Shown here: in pieces, positions 41,391 through 54,360 of the stretch
Layout: every line of letters starts with the position of its first letter
Numbering within the stretch: position 1 is the stretch's first letter
Origin: Chamaea fasciata
Taxonomy: Eukaryota > Chordata > Aves > Passeriformes > Sylviidae
Length of the DNA stretch: 64,000 bases
NCBI GenBank assembly: GCA_029207755.1
Contig: JARCOQ010000195.1
Location: 1 to 64,000, forward strand
Direction: 5' to 3'
Notes under the pieces: model-generated
The model's database searches: none
The model's input: only the letters and a program-made list of their open reading frames with translations
Told to the model about the DNA's origin: nothing
Program-made: the position numbers and the translations under genes

Positions 41391-42920
41391 CACCTAGGGG
41401 ACAGCCAGGGCACCCCCAGGGACACCGACGGGAAAGGCAGGGCACCCCCAGGGACACCTAGGGGACAGCCTGGCACCCCCAGGGACATTTAGGGGACAGC
41501 CAGGGCACTCCACGGACACCCAGGGCACCCCCAGGGACACCTTCGTGACAGCCAGGGCACCCCCAGGGACACCCAGGGCACCCCCAGGGACACCTAGGGG
41601 ACAGCCAGGGCACCCCAGGGACATCCAGGACACCACCAGGGACACCTACGGGACAGCCAGGGTACGCCAGGGACACCCTGGGCACCCCCAGGGACACCCA
41701 GGGCACAGCCAGGGCACCCTAGGGACAGCCAGGGCACCACCAGGACACCTAGGGCACAGCCAGGGCACCCTAGGGACAGCCAGGGCACCACCAGGGACAC
41801 CGAGGGCACAGCCAGGGCACCCCCTGGGACACCTAGGGGACAGGCAGGGCACCCCCAGGGACACCTAGGGGACAGCAAGGGCACCCCCAGGGCCACGTAG
41901 GGGACCTCCAGGGCACCCCCAGGGACACCAAGGGAACAGCCAGGGAGACCTAGGGGACAGCCAGGGCACCCCCAGGGCCACCTAGGGAATAGCAAGGGCA
42001 CCCCAGGGACACCCAGGGCACCCCCAGGGACACCTAGGGGACAGCCAGGGCACCCCCAGAGACCCCTAGGGGACAGCCAGGGTACTCCCAGGGACACTCT
42101 GGGCACCCCCAGGGACACCTTGGGGACAGCCAGGGCACCCTAGGGACACCCAGGGCACCCCCAGGGACACCTAGGGGACAGCCAGGGCACCCTAGGGACA
42201 GCCAGGGCACCCCCAGGGACACCTACACCACCCCAGGGACACCTAGGGGACAGCCATGGCACCCCAGGGACACGCAGGGAACCCCCAGGAACACCTAGGG
42301 GACAACCAGGGCACCCCCAGGGACACCTAGGGGACAGCCAGGGCACCCCCAGGGACACGTAGCGGACAGCCAGGGCACCCTAGGGACAGGCAGGGCACCC
42401 CCAGGGAAACCTAGGGGACAGCCAGGGAACCCCAGGGACGCCCTGTGTACCCCCAGGGACACCCAGAGCACCCCCAGGGACACCTAGGGGACAGCCAGGG
42501 CCCTCCCAGGGACACCTAGGGGACAGCCAGGGAACCCCAGGGACACCCTGTGCACGCCCAGGGACACCCAAGGCACACCCAGGGACACCTAGGGGACAGC
42601 CAGGGCACCCTAGGGACACCGAGGGCACAGCCAGGGCACCCCCAGGGACACGGAGAGGACAGGCAGGGCACCCCCAGGGACACCTTGGGGACAGCCAGGG
42701 CACCCCAGGGACAGCGAGGGCACCCCCAGGGACACCCAGGGCACCCCCAGGGACACCTAGGGGACAGCCTCGGCACCCCGAGGGACAGGCAGGGCACCCC
42801 CAGGGACACCTAGAGGACCGCCAGGGCCCCCCCAGGGACACCCAGGGCACCCCCAGGGACACCTAGGGGACAGCCAGGGCACCCCAGGCACACCCAGGGC
42901 AACCCCAGGGACACCTAGAG

Positions 42921-43344
42921 GATAGGCATGGAACGCCCAGGGACACCTAAGGGACAGGCAGGGCACCCCCAGCGACACCTAGGGGACAGCCAGGGCCCCC
43001 CCAAGGACACCTAGGGGAAAGGCAGGGCACCCCCAGGGACACCGAGGGGACAGCCAGGGCACCCCCAGGGACACGTAGAGGACAGCCATGGCACCCCAGG
43101 GACAGCCAGGGCACCCCCAGGGACACCTAGGGGATAGGCATGGAACCCCCAGGGACACCTAAGGGACAGGCAGGGCACCCCCAGCGACACCTAGGGGACA
43201 GCCAGGGCCCCCCCAAGGACACCTAGGGGAAAGGCAGGGCACCCCCAGGGACACCGAGGGGACAGCCAGGGCACCCCCAGGGACACGTAGAGGACAGCCA
43301 TGGCACCCCAGGGACAGCCAGGGCACCCCCAGGGACACCCAGGG
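42921..43344. repeat. 212-bp tandem duplication in one HOR copy
   Basis: The sequence starting GATAGGCATGGAAC at 42,921 starts again at 43,133, an offset of 212 bp, and includes the rare CCCCCAGCGACACC, CACGTAGAGGACAGCCATGG and CCCCCCCAAGGACACC variants in both halves. The paralogous HOR copy at about 48,111 has the segment only once, so the duplication is specific to this copy and is probably recent. Confidence 0.85.
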
Positions 43345-45429
43345 CACCCCCAGGGACCCGTAGGGGACAGCCAGGGCACCCCAGGGACACCGAGGGGACA
43401 GGCAGGGCACCCCAGGGACACCTAGGGGACAGCCAGGGCACCCTAGGGACAGCCAGGGCACCCCCTGGGCCACCTAGGGAACAGCCAGGGCACCACAGGG
43501 ACACGTAGGGGACAGCCAGGGCACCCCAGGGACACACAGGGCACCCCCAGGGACACCTAGGGGACAGCCAGGGCATCCCCAGGGACACCTAGAGAACAGC
43601 CAGGGCACTCTAGGGACAGCCAGGGCACCCCCAGAGACCCCTACGGGACAGCCAGGGCACTCCCACGGACACTCTGGGCACCCCCAGGGACACCTAGGGG
43701 ACAGCCAGGGCACCCTAGGGACACCCAGGGCAACCCCAGGGACACCTAGGGCACCCCCAGGGACACCTAGGGGACAGCCAGGGCACCCCCAGGGACACCG
43801 ACGGGAAAGGCAGGGCACCCCCAGGGACACCTAGGGGACAGCCTGGCACCCCCAGGGACATTTAGGGGACAGCCAGGGCACTCCACGGACACCCAGGGCA
43901 CCCCCAGGGACACCTTCGTGACAGCCAGGGCACCCCCAGGGACACCCAGGGCACCCCCAGGGACACCTAGGGGACAGCCAGGGCACTCTAGGGACATCCA
44001 GGACACCACCAGGGACACCTACGGGACAGCCAGGGTACGCCAGGGACACCCTGGGCACCCCCAGGGACACCCAGGGCCCCCCCCAGGGACACCTAGGGTA
44101 AAGCCAGGGCACCCTAGGGACAGCCAGGGCACCCCCAGGGACACCAAGGGCACAGCCAGGGCACCCTAGGGACAGCCAGGGCACCACCAGGACACCTAGG
44201 GCACAGCCAGGGCACCCTAGGGTCAGCCAGGGCACCACCAGGGACACCGAGGGCACAGCCAGGGCACCCCCTGGGACACCTAGGGGACAGGCAGGGCACC
44301 CCCAGGGACACCTAGGGGACAGCAAGGGCCCCCCCAGGGCCACGTAGGGGACCTCCAGGGCACCCCCAGGGACACCAAGGGAACAGCCAGGGAGACCTAG
44401 GGGACAGCCAGGGCACCCCCAGGGCCACCTAGGGAATAGCCAGGGCACCCCAGGGACACCCAGGGCACCCCCAGGGACACCTAGGGGACAGCCAGGGCAC
44501 CCCCAGAGACCCCTAGGGGACAGCCAGGGCACTCCCAGGGACACTCTGGGCACCCCCAGGGACACCTTGGGGACAGCCAGGGCACCCTAGGGACACCCAG
44601 GGCACCCCCAGGGACACCTAGGGGACAGCCAGGGCACCCTAGGGACAGCCAGGGCACCCCCAGGGACACCTACAGCACCCCAGGGACACCTAGGGGACAG
44701 CCAGGGCACCCCAGGGACACGCAGGGAACCCCCAGGAACACCTAGGGGACAACCAGGGCACCCCCAGGGACACCTAGGGGACAGCCAGGGCACCCCCAGG
44801 GACACGTAGCGGACAGCCAGGGCACCCTAGGGACAGGCAGGGCACCCCCAGGGAAACCTAGGGGACAGCCAGGGAACCCCAGGGACGCCCTGTGTACCCC
44901 CAGGGACACCCAGAGCACCCCCAGGGACACCTAGGGGACAGCCAGGGCCCTCCCAGGGACACCTAGGGGACAGCCAGGGAACCCCAAGGACACACTGTGT
45001 ACGCCCAGGGACACCCAAGGCACACCCAGGGACACCTAGGGGAGAGCCAGGGCACCCTAAGGACACCGAGGGCACAGCCAGGGCACCCCCAGGGACACGG
45101 AGAGGACAGGCAGGGCACGCCCAGGGACACCTTGGGGACAGCCAGGGCACCCCAGGGACAGCGAGGGCACCCCCAGGGACACCTAGGGGACAGCCACGGC
45201 ACCCCGAGGGACAGGCAGGGCACCCCCAGGGACACCTAGAGGACAGCCAGGGCCCCCCCAGGGACACCCAGGGCACCCCCAGGGACACCTAGGGGACAGC
45301 CAGGGCACCCCAGGCACACCCAGGGAAACCCCAGGGACACCTAGGGGACAGGCATGGAACCCCCAGGGACACCTAAGGGACAGGCAGGGCACCCCCAGGG
45401 ACACCTAGGGGACACCCAGGGCCCCCCCA

Positions 45430-46610
45430 AGGACACCTAGGGGAAAGGCAGGGCACTCCAGGGACACCCAGGACACCCCCAGGGACACTGACGGGACAGC
45501 CAGGGCACCCCGAGAAACCCCTAGGGGACAGCCAGGGCACTCCCAGGGACACTCTGGGCACCCACAGGGACACCTTGGGGACAGCCAGGGCACCCTAGGG
45601 ACAGCCAGGGCACCCCCAGGGACACTTAGGGCACCCCCAGGGACACATAGGGGACAGCCAGGGCACCCTAAAGACAGCCAGGGCACCCCCAGGGACACCG
45701 AGGAGAAAGCCAGGGCACCCCCAGGGACATTTAGGGGACAGCCAGGGCACTCCAGGGACACCCAGGGCACCCCCAGGGACATTTAGGGGACAGACAGGGC
45801 ACTCCAGGGACACCCAGGGCACCCCCAGGGACACCTAGGGGAAAGCCAGGGCACCCCCAGGGACACCCAGGGCACCCCAGAAACACCAAGGGGACAGCCA
45901 GGGCACCCCAGGGAAACCCAGGGCACCCCCAGGGACACCTAGGGGACAGGCAGGGCACCCCCAGGGAAACCCAGGGCACCCCCAACGACACCTAGGGGAC
46001 AGGCTGGGCACCCCCAGGGACACCTAGGGGACAGGCAGGGCACCCCCAGGGACACCGAGTGGAAAGCCAGGGCACCCCCAGGGACACCTAGGGGACAGCC
46101 AGGGCACCCCCAGGGACACCCAGGGCACCCCTCGGGAAACCTAGGGGACAGGCAGGGAAACACCAGGGACACCTAGGGGAAAGGCAGGGCACCCCAGGGA
46201 CACCTAGGGGACAGCCAGGGCCCCCCCAGGGACACCTAGGGGACAGCCAGGGCACCCCAGGCACACCCAGGGCACCCCCAAGGACACCTAGGGGACAGGC
46301 AGGGCACCCCCAGGGACACCCAGGGCACCCCCAACGACACCTAGGGGACAGGCAGGGCACCCCCAGAGACACCTAGGGGACAGGCCGGGCCCCCCCAGGG
46401 ACAATGACGGGACACCCAGGGCACCCCCAGAGACCCCTACGGGACAGCCAGGGCACTCCCACGGACACTCTGGGCACCCCCAGGGACACCTAGGGGACAG
46501 CCAGGGCACCCTAGGGACACCCAGGGCAACCCCAGGGACACCTAGGGCACCCCCAGGGACACCTAGGGGACAGCCAGGGCACCCCCAGGGACACCGACGG
46601 GAAAGGCAGG
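45430..46610. repeat. Module X, copy 3 (internally deleted)
   Basis: It starts at GCACTCCAGGGACACCC, equivalent to about 38,800, and matches 38,942-39,340 with an offset of 6,653 bp up to about 45,990. From about 46,030 on it matches 40,870 onward with an offset of 5,169 bp. The difference means about 1,484 bp present in copy 2 (roughly 39,340-40,830) is missing here. It also lacks the GACCCCTTGGGG beginning of copies 1, 2 and 4. Confidence 0.75.
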
Positions 46611-49600
46611 GCACCCCCAGGGACACCTAGGGGACAGCCTGGCACCCCCAGGGACATTTAGGGGACAGCCAGGGCACTCCACGGACACCCAGGGCACCCC
46701 CAGGGACACCTTCGTGACAGCCAGGGCACCCCCAGGGACACCCAGGGCACCCCCAGGGACACCTAGGGGACAGCCAGGGCACCCCAGGGACATCCAGGAC
46801 ACCACCAGGGACACCTACGGGACAGCCAGGGTACGCCAGGGACACCCTGGGCCCCCCCAGGGACACCCAGGGCCCCCCCAGGAACACCTAGGGCAAAGCC
46901 AGGGCACCCTAGGGACAGCCAGGGCACCACCAGGACACCTAGGGCACAGCCAGGGCACCCTAGGGACAGCCAGGGCACCACCAGGGACACCGAGGGCACA
47001 GCCAGGGCACCCCCTGGGACACCTAGGGGACAGGCAGGGCACCCCCAGGGACACCTAGGGGACAGCAAGGGCACCCCCAGGGCCACGTAGGGGACCTCCA
47101 GGGCACCCCCAGGGACACCAAGGGAACAGCCAGGGAGACCTAGGGGACAGCCAGGGCACCCCCAGGGCCACCTAGGGAATAGCAAGGGCACCCCAGGGAC
47201 ACCCAGGGCACCCCCAGGGACACCTAGGGGACAGCCAGGGCACCCCCAGAGACCCCTAGGGGACAGCCAGGGTACTCCCAGGGACACTCTGGGCACCCCC
47301 AGGGACACCTTGGGGACAGCCAGGGCACCCTAGGGACACCCAGGGCACCCCCAGGGACACCTAGGGGACAGCCAGGGCACCCTAGGGACAGCCAGGGCAC
47401 CCCCAGGGACACCTACAGCACCCCAGGGACACCTAGGGGACAGCCATGGCACCCCAGGGACACGCAGGGAACCCCCAGGAACACCTAGGGGACAACCAGG
47501 GCACCCCCAGGGACACCTAGGGGACAGCCAGGGCACCCCCAGGGACACGTAGCGGACAGCCAGGGCACCCTAGGGACAGGCAGGGCACCCCCAGGGAAAC
47601 CTAGGGGACAGCCAGGGAACCCCAGGGACGCCCTGTGTACCCCCAGGGACACCCAGAGCACCCCCAGGGACACCTAGGGGACAGCCAGGGCCCTCCCAGG
47701 GACACCTAGGGGACAGCCAGGGAACCCCAGGGACACCCTGTGCACGCCCAGGGACACCCAAGGCACACCCAGGGACACCTAGGGGACAGCCAGGGCACCC
47801 TAGGGACACCGAGGGCACAGCCAGGGCACCCCCAGGGACACGGAGAGGACAGGCAGGGCACCCCCAGGGACACCTTGGGGACAGCCAGGGCACCCCAGGG
47901 ACAGCGAGGGCACCCCCAGGGACACCCAGGGCACCCCCAGGGACACCTAGGGGACAGCCTCGGCACCCCGAGGGACAGGCAGGGCACCCCCAGGGACACC
48001 TAGAGGACCGCCAGGGCCCCCCCAGGGACACCCAGGGCACCCCCAGGGACACCTAGGGGACAGCCAGGGCACCCCAGGCACACCCAGGGCAACCCCAGGG
48101 ACACCTAGAGGATAGGCATGGAACGCCCAGGGACACCTAAGGGACAGGCAGGGCACCCCCAGCGACACCTAGGGGACAGCCAGGGCCCCCCCAAGGACAC
48201 TTTGGGGAAAGGCAGGGCACCCCCAGGGACACCGAGGGGACAGCCAGGGCACCCCCAGGGACACGTAGAGGACAGCCATGGCACCCCAGGGACAGCCAGG
48301 GCACCCCCAGGGACACCCAGGGCACCCCCAGGGACCCGTAGGGGACAGCCAGGGCACCCCAGGGACACCGAGGGGACAGGCAGGGCACCCCAGGGACACC
48401 TAGGGGACAGCCAGGGCACCCTAGGGACAGCCAGGGCACCCCCTGGGCCACCTAGGGAACAGCCAGGGCACCACAGGGACACGTAGGGGACAGCCAGGGC
48501 ACCCCAGGGACACCCAGGGCACCCCCAGGGACACCTAGGGGACAGCCAGGGCATCCCCAGGGACACCTAGAGAACAGCCAGGGCACTCTAGGGACAGCCA
48601 GGGCACCCCCAGAGACCCCTACGGGACAGCCAGGGCACTCCCACGGACACTCTGGGCACCCCCAGGGACACCTAGGGGACAGCCAGGGCACCCTAGGGAC
48701 ACCCAGGGCAACCCCAGGGACACCTAGGGCACCCCCAGGGACACCTAGGGGACAGCCAGGGCACCCCCAGGGACACCGACGGGAAAGGCAGGGCACCCCC
48801 AGGGACACCTAGGGGACAGCCTGGCACCCCCAGGGACATTTAGGGGACAGCCAGGGCACTCCACGGACACCCAGGGCACCCCCAGGGACACCTTCGTGAC
48901 AGCCAGGGCACCCCCAGGGACACCCAGGGCACCCCCAGGGACACCTAGGGGACAGCCAGGGCACCCTAGGGACATCCAGGACACCACCAGGGACACCTAC
49001 GGGACAGCCAGGGTACGCCAGGGACACCCTGGGCACCCCCAGGGACACCCAGGGCCCCCCCCAGGGACACCTAGGGTAAAGCCAGGGCACCCTAGGGACA
49101 GCCAGGGCACCCCCAGGGACACCAAGGGCACAGCCAGGGCACCCTAGGGACAGCCAGGGCACCACCAGGACACCTAGGGCACAGCCAGGGCACCCTAGGG
49201 TCAGCCAGGGCACCACCAGGGACACCGAGGGCACAGCCAGGGCACCCCCTGGGACACCTAGGGGACAGGCAGGCCACCCCCAGGGACACCTAGGGGACAG
49301 CAAGGGCACCCCCAGGGCCACGTAGGTGACCTCCAGGGCACCCCCAGGGACACCAAGGGAACAGCCAGGGAGACCTAGGGGACAGCCAGGGCACCCCCAG
49401 GGCCACCTAGGGAATAGCCAGGGCACCCCAGGGACACCCAGGGCACCCCCTGGGACACCTAGGGGACAGCCAGGGCACCCCCAGAGACCCCTAGGGGACA
49501 GCCAGGGCACTCCCAGGGACACTCTGGGCACCCCCAGGGACACCTTGGGGACACCCAGGGCACCCTAGGGACACCCAGGGCACCCCCAGGGACACCTAGG

Positions 49601-51399
49601 GGACAGCCAGGGCACCCTAGGGACAGCCAGGGCACCCCCAGGGACACCTACAGCACCCCAGGGACACCTAGGGGACAGCCAGGGCACCCCAGGGACACGC
49701 AGGGAACCCCCAGGAACACCTAGGGGACAACCAGGGCACCCCCAGGGACACCTAGGGGACAGCCAGGGCACCCCCAGGGACACGTAGCGGACAGCCAGGG
49801 CACCCTAGGGACAGGCAGGGCACCCCCAGGGAAACCTAGGGGACAGCCAGGGAACCCCAGGGACGCCCTGTGTACCCCCAGGGACACCCAGAGCACCCCC
49901 AGGGACACCTAGGGGACAGCCAGGGCCCTCCCAGGGACACCTAGGGGACAGCCAGGGAACCCCAGGGACACTTTGTGTACGCCCAGGGACACCCAAGGCA
50001 CACCCAGGGACACCTAGGGGACAGCCAGGGCACCCTAAGGACACCGAGGGCACAGCCAGGGCACCCCCAGGGACACGGAGAGGACAGGCAGGGCACGCCC
50101 AGGGACACCTTGGGGACAGCCAGGGCACCCCAGGGACAGCGAGGGCACCCCCAGGGACACCTAGGGGACAGCCACGGCACCCCGAGGGACAGGCAGGGCA
50201 CCCCCAGGGACACCTAGAGGACAGCCAGGGCCCCCCCAGGGACACCCAGGGCACCCCCAGGGACACCTAGGGGACAGCCAGGGCACCCCAGGCACACCCA
50301 GGGAAACCCCAGGGACACCTAGGGGACAGGCATGGAACCCCCAGGGACACCTAAGGGACAGGCAGGGCACCCCCAGGGACACCTAGGGGACAGCCAGGGC
50401 CCCCCCAAGGACACCTAGGGGAAAGGCAGGGCACCCCCAGGGACACCGAGGGGACAGCCAGGGCACCCCCAGGGACACGTAGAGGACAGCCATGGCACCC
50501 CAGGGACAGCCAGGGCACCCCCAGGGACACCCAGGGCACCCCCAGGGACACGTAGGGGACAGCCAGGGCACCCCAGGGACACCGAGGGGACAGGCAGGGC
50601 ACCCCAGGGACACCTAGGGGACAGCCAGGGCACCCTAGGGACAGCCAGGGCACCCCCTGGGCCACCTAGGGAACAGCCAGGGCACCACAGGGACACGTAG
50701 GGGACAGCCAGGGCACCCCAGGGACACCCAGGGCACCCCCAGGGACACCTAGAGAACAGCCAGGGCACTCTAGGGACAGCCAGGGCACCCCCAGGGACAC
50801 CTAGGGCACAGCCAGGGCACCCTAGGGACAGCCAGGGCAACGCCAGGGACACCAAGGGCACAGCCAGGGCACCCTAGGGACAGCCAGGGCACCCTCAGGG
50901 ACACCTAGGGCACAGCCAGGGCACCCTAGGGACAGCCAGGGCACCCCCAGGGACACCGAGGGCACAGCCAGGGCCCCCCCAGGGACACTCAGGGCACCCC
51001 CAGGGACACCTAGGGGACAGCCAGGGCATCCCCAGGGACACCCAGGGCACCTCCAGGGACGCTTAGAAGACAGCCAGGGCACCCCAGGCACACCCATAGC
51101 ACCCCCAGGGAAACCTAGGGGACAGCCAGGGCACCCCAGGGACAGCCAGGGCACCCCCAGGGACAGCTAGGGGACACCCTGGGCACCCCCAGGGACACCA
51201 AGGGGACAGCCAGGGACACCTAGGGGACAGCCAGGGCACCCCGAGGGACAGGCAGGGCACCCCCAGGGACACCTAGAGGACAGCCAGGGCCCCCCCAGGG
51301 ACACCCAGGGCACCCCCAGGGACACCTAGGGGACAGCCAGGGCACCCCAGGCACACCCAGGGCAACCCCAGGGACACCTACGGGACAGCCAGGGCACCC

Positions 51400-54360
51400 T
51401 CAGGGACACCTAGGGGACAGGCATGGAACCCCCAGGGACACCTAAGGGACAGGCAGGGCACGCCTAGGGAAACCTAGGGGACAGCCAGGGCCCCCCAAGG
51501 ACACCTAGGGGAAAGGCAGGGCACCCCCAGGGACATGGAGGGGACAGCCAGGGCACCCCCAGGGCCACGTAGAGGACAGCCATGGCACCCCAGGGACCGC
51601 CAGGGCACCCCCAGGGACACCCAGGGCACCCCCAGGGACACGTAGGATACACCCAGGGCACCCCCAGGGACACCTAGGGGACAGGCATGGCACCCCCAGA
51701 GACCCCTAGGGGACAGCCAGGGCCCCCCCAGGGACACCAAGGGCACAGCCAGGGCACGCTAGGGACAGCCAGGGCACCCCCAGGGACACCTAGGGCACAG
51801 CCAGGGCACCCCAGGGACACCCAGGGCACCCCCAGGGACACCTAGGGGACCTCCAGGGAGCCCCAGTGACACCCTGTGCACCCCCAGGGACATCCAGGGC
51901 ACCCCCAGGGACACCTACGGGACAGCCAGGGCACGCCAGGGACACCTAGGGGACAGACAGGGCACCCCCAGGGACACCTAGGGGACAGCAAGGGCACCCC
52001 CAGGGCCACGTAGGGGACGTCCAGGGCACCCCCAGGGACACCAAGGGACAGCCAGGGACACCTAGGGGACAGCCAGGGCACCCCCAGGGCCACCTAGAGC
52101 ATAGCCAGGGCACCCCAGGGACAGCCAGGGCACCCCCAGGGACACCTAGGGGACAGCCAGGGCACCCCCAGGGACACCTAGGGGACAGCCAGGGCACCCC
52201 CAGGGACACGTAGCGGACAGCCAGGGCACCCTAGGGACAGGCAGGGCACCCCCAGGGAAACCTAGGGGACAGCCAGGGAACCCCAGGGACGCCCTGTGTA
52301 CCCCCAGGGACACCCAGAGCACCCCCAGGGACACCTAGGGGACAGCCAGGGCCCTCCCAGGGACACCTAGGGGACAGCCAGGGAACCCCAGGGACACCCT
52401 GTGTACGCCCAGGGACACCCAAGGCACACCCAGGGACACCTAGGGGACAGCCAGGGCACCCTAAGGACACCGAGGGCACAGCCAGGGCACCCCCAGGGAC
52501 ACGGAGAGGACAGGCAGGGCACGCCCAGGGACACCTTGGGGACAGCCAGGGCACCCCAGGGACAGCGAGGGAACCCCAGGGACACCTAGGGGACAGCCAC
52601 GGCACCCCGAGGGACAGGCAGGGCACCCCTCAGGGACACCTAGAGGACAGCCAGGGCCCCCCCAGGGACACCCAGGGCACCCCCAGGGACACCTAGGGGA
52701 CAGCCAGGGCACCCCAGGCACACCCAGGGCAACCCCAGGGACACCTAGGGGACAGGCATGGAACCCCCAGGGACACCTAAGGGACAGGCAGGGCACCCCC
52801 AGGGACACCTAGGGGACAGCCAGGGCCCCCCCAAGGACACCTAGGGGAAAGGCAGGGCACCCCCAGGGACACCGAGGGGACAGCCAGGGCACCCCCAGGG
52901 ACACGTAGAGGACAGCCATGGCACCCCAGGGACAGCCAGGGCACCCCCAGGGACACCCAGGGCACCCCCAGGGACACGTAGGGGACAGCCAGGGCACCCC
53001 AGGGACACCGAGGGGACAGGCAGGGCACCCCAGGGACACCTAGGGGACAGCCAGGGCACCCTAGGGACAGCCAGGGCACCCCCTGGGCCACCTAGGGAAC
53101 AGCCAGGGCACCACAGGGACACGTAGGGGACAGCCAGGGCACCCCAGGGACACCCAGGGCACCCCCAGGGACACCTAGGGGACAGCAAGGGCATCCCCAG
53201 GGACACCTAGAGAACAGCCAGGGCACTCTAGGGACAGCCAGGGCACCCCCAGGGACACCTAGGGCACAGCCAGGGCACCCTAGGGACAGCCAGGGCACCC
53301 CCAGGGACACCAAGGGCACAGCCAGGGCACCCTAGGGACAGCCAGGGCACCCCCAGGGACACCTAGGGCACAGCCAGGGCACCCTAGGGACAGCCAGGGC
53401 ACCCCCAGGGACACCGAGGGCACAGCCAGGGCCCCCCCAGGGACACTCAGGGCACCCCCAGGGACACCTAGGGGACAGCCAGGGCATCCCCAGGGACACC
53501 CAGGGCACCTCCAGGGACGCTTAGAGGACAGCCAGGGCACCCCAGGCACACCCATAGCACCCCCAGGGAAACCTAGGGGACAGCCAGGGCACCCCAGGGA
53601 CAGCCAGGGCACCCCCAGGGACAGCTAGGGGACACCCTGGGCACCCCCAGGGACACCAAGGGGACACCCAGGGACACCTAGGGGACAGCCAGGGCACCCC
53701 GAGGGACAGGCAGGGCACCCCCAGGGACACCTAGAGGACAGCCAGGGCCCCCCCAGGGACACCCAGGGCACCCCCAGGGACACCTAGGGGACAGCCAGGG
53801 CACCCCAGGCACACCCAGGGCAACCCCAGGGACACCTACGGGACAGCCAGGGCACCCTCAGGGACACCTAGGGGACAGGCATGGAACCCCCAGGGACACC
53901 TAAGGGACAGGCAGGGCACGCCCAGGGAAACCTAGGGGACAGCCAGGGCCCCCCAAGGACACCTAGGGGAAAGGCAGGGCACCCCCAGGGACATGGAGGG
54001 GACAGCCAGGGCACCCCCAGGGACACGTAGAGGACAGCCATGGCACCCCAGGGACCGCCAGGGCACCCCCAGGGACACCCAGGGCACCCCCAGGGACACG
54101 TAGGATACACCCAGGGCACCCCCAGGGACACCTAGGGGACAGGCATGGCACCCCCAGAGACCCCTAGGGGACAGCCAGGGCCCCCCCAGGGACACCAAGG
54201 GCACAGCCAGGGCACGCTAGGGACAGCCAGGGCACCCCCAGGGACACCTAGGGCACAGCCAGGGCACCCCAGGGACACCCAGGGCACCCCCAGGGACACC
54301 TACGGGACAGCCAGGGCACGCCAGGGACACCTAGGGGACAGGCAGGGCACCCCCAGGGAC
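51400..54360. repeat. HOR copy with rearranged right end
   Basis: The CCCTGTGTAC landmark is at 52,292. The block shares CAGGCATGGAACCCCC, GACATGGAGGGGACAGCC, CACGTAGGATACACCC, CACCCATAGCACCCCC and GACGCTTAGAGG between about 51,040-51,800 and about 53,500-54,260, an offset near 2,457 bp. The part between 54,260 and 54,360 links to sequence related to the 25.8-26.1 kb region. Only repeat sequence is present. Confidence 0.7.

Larger units (their letters stand above)
41390..51400. repeat. HOR region organised as ~5 kb dimers
   Basis: The CCCTGTGTAC landmark occurs at 42,441, 44,888, 47,631 and 49,866, giving spacings 2,447, 2,743 and 2,235. Alternate copies match best: about 40,870-42,880 recurs at about 46,040-48,050 with a constant 5,169-5,190 bp offset, and about 43,830-45,300 recurs at about 48,810-50,280 with a constant offset of 4,978 bp. 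Distinguishing variants are CCTACACCACCCC or CCTACAGCACCCC, CAGCCTCGGCACCCC in one type, and CACCCTAAGGACACCGAGG in the other. This is a two-monomer higher-order repeat present about twice. Confidence 0.85.
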
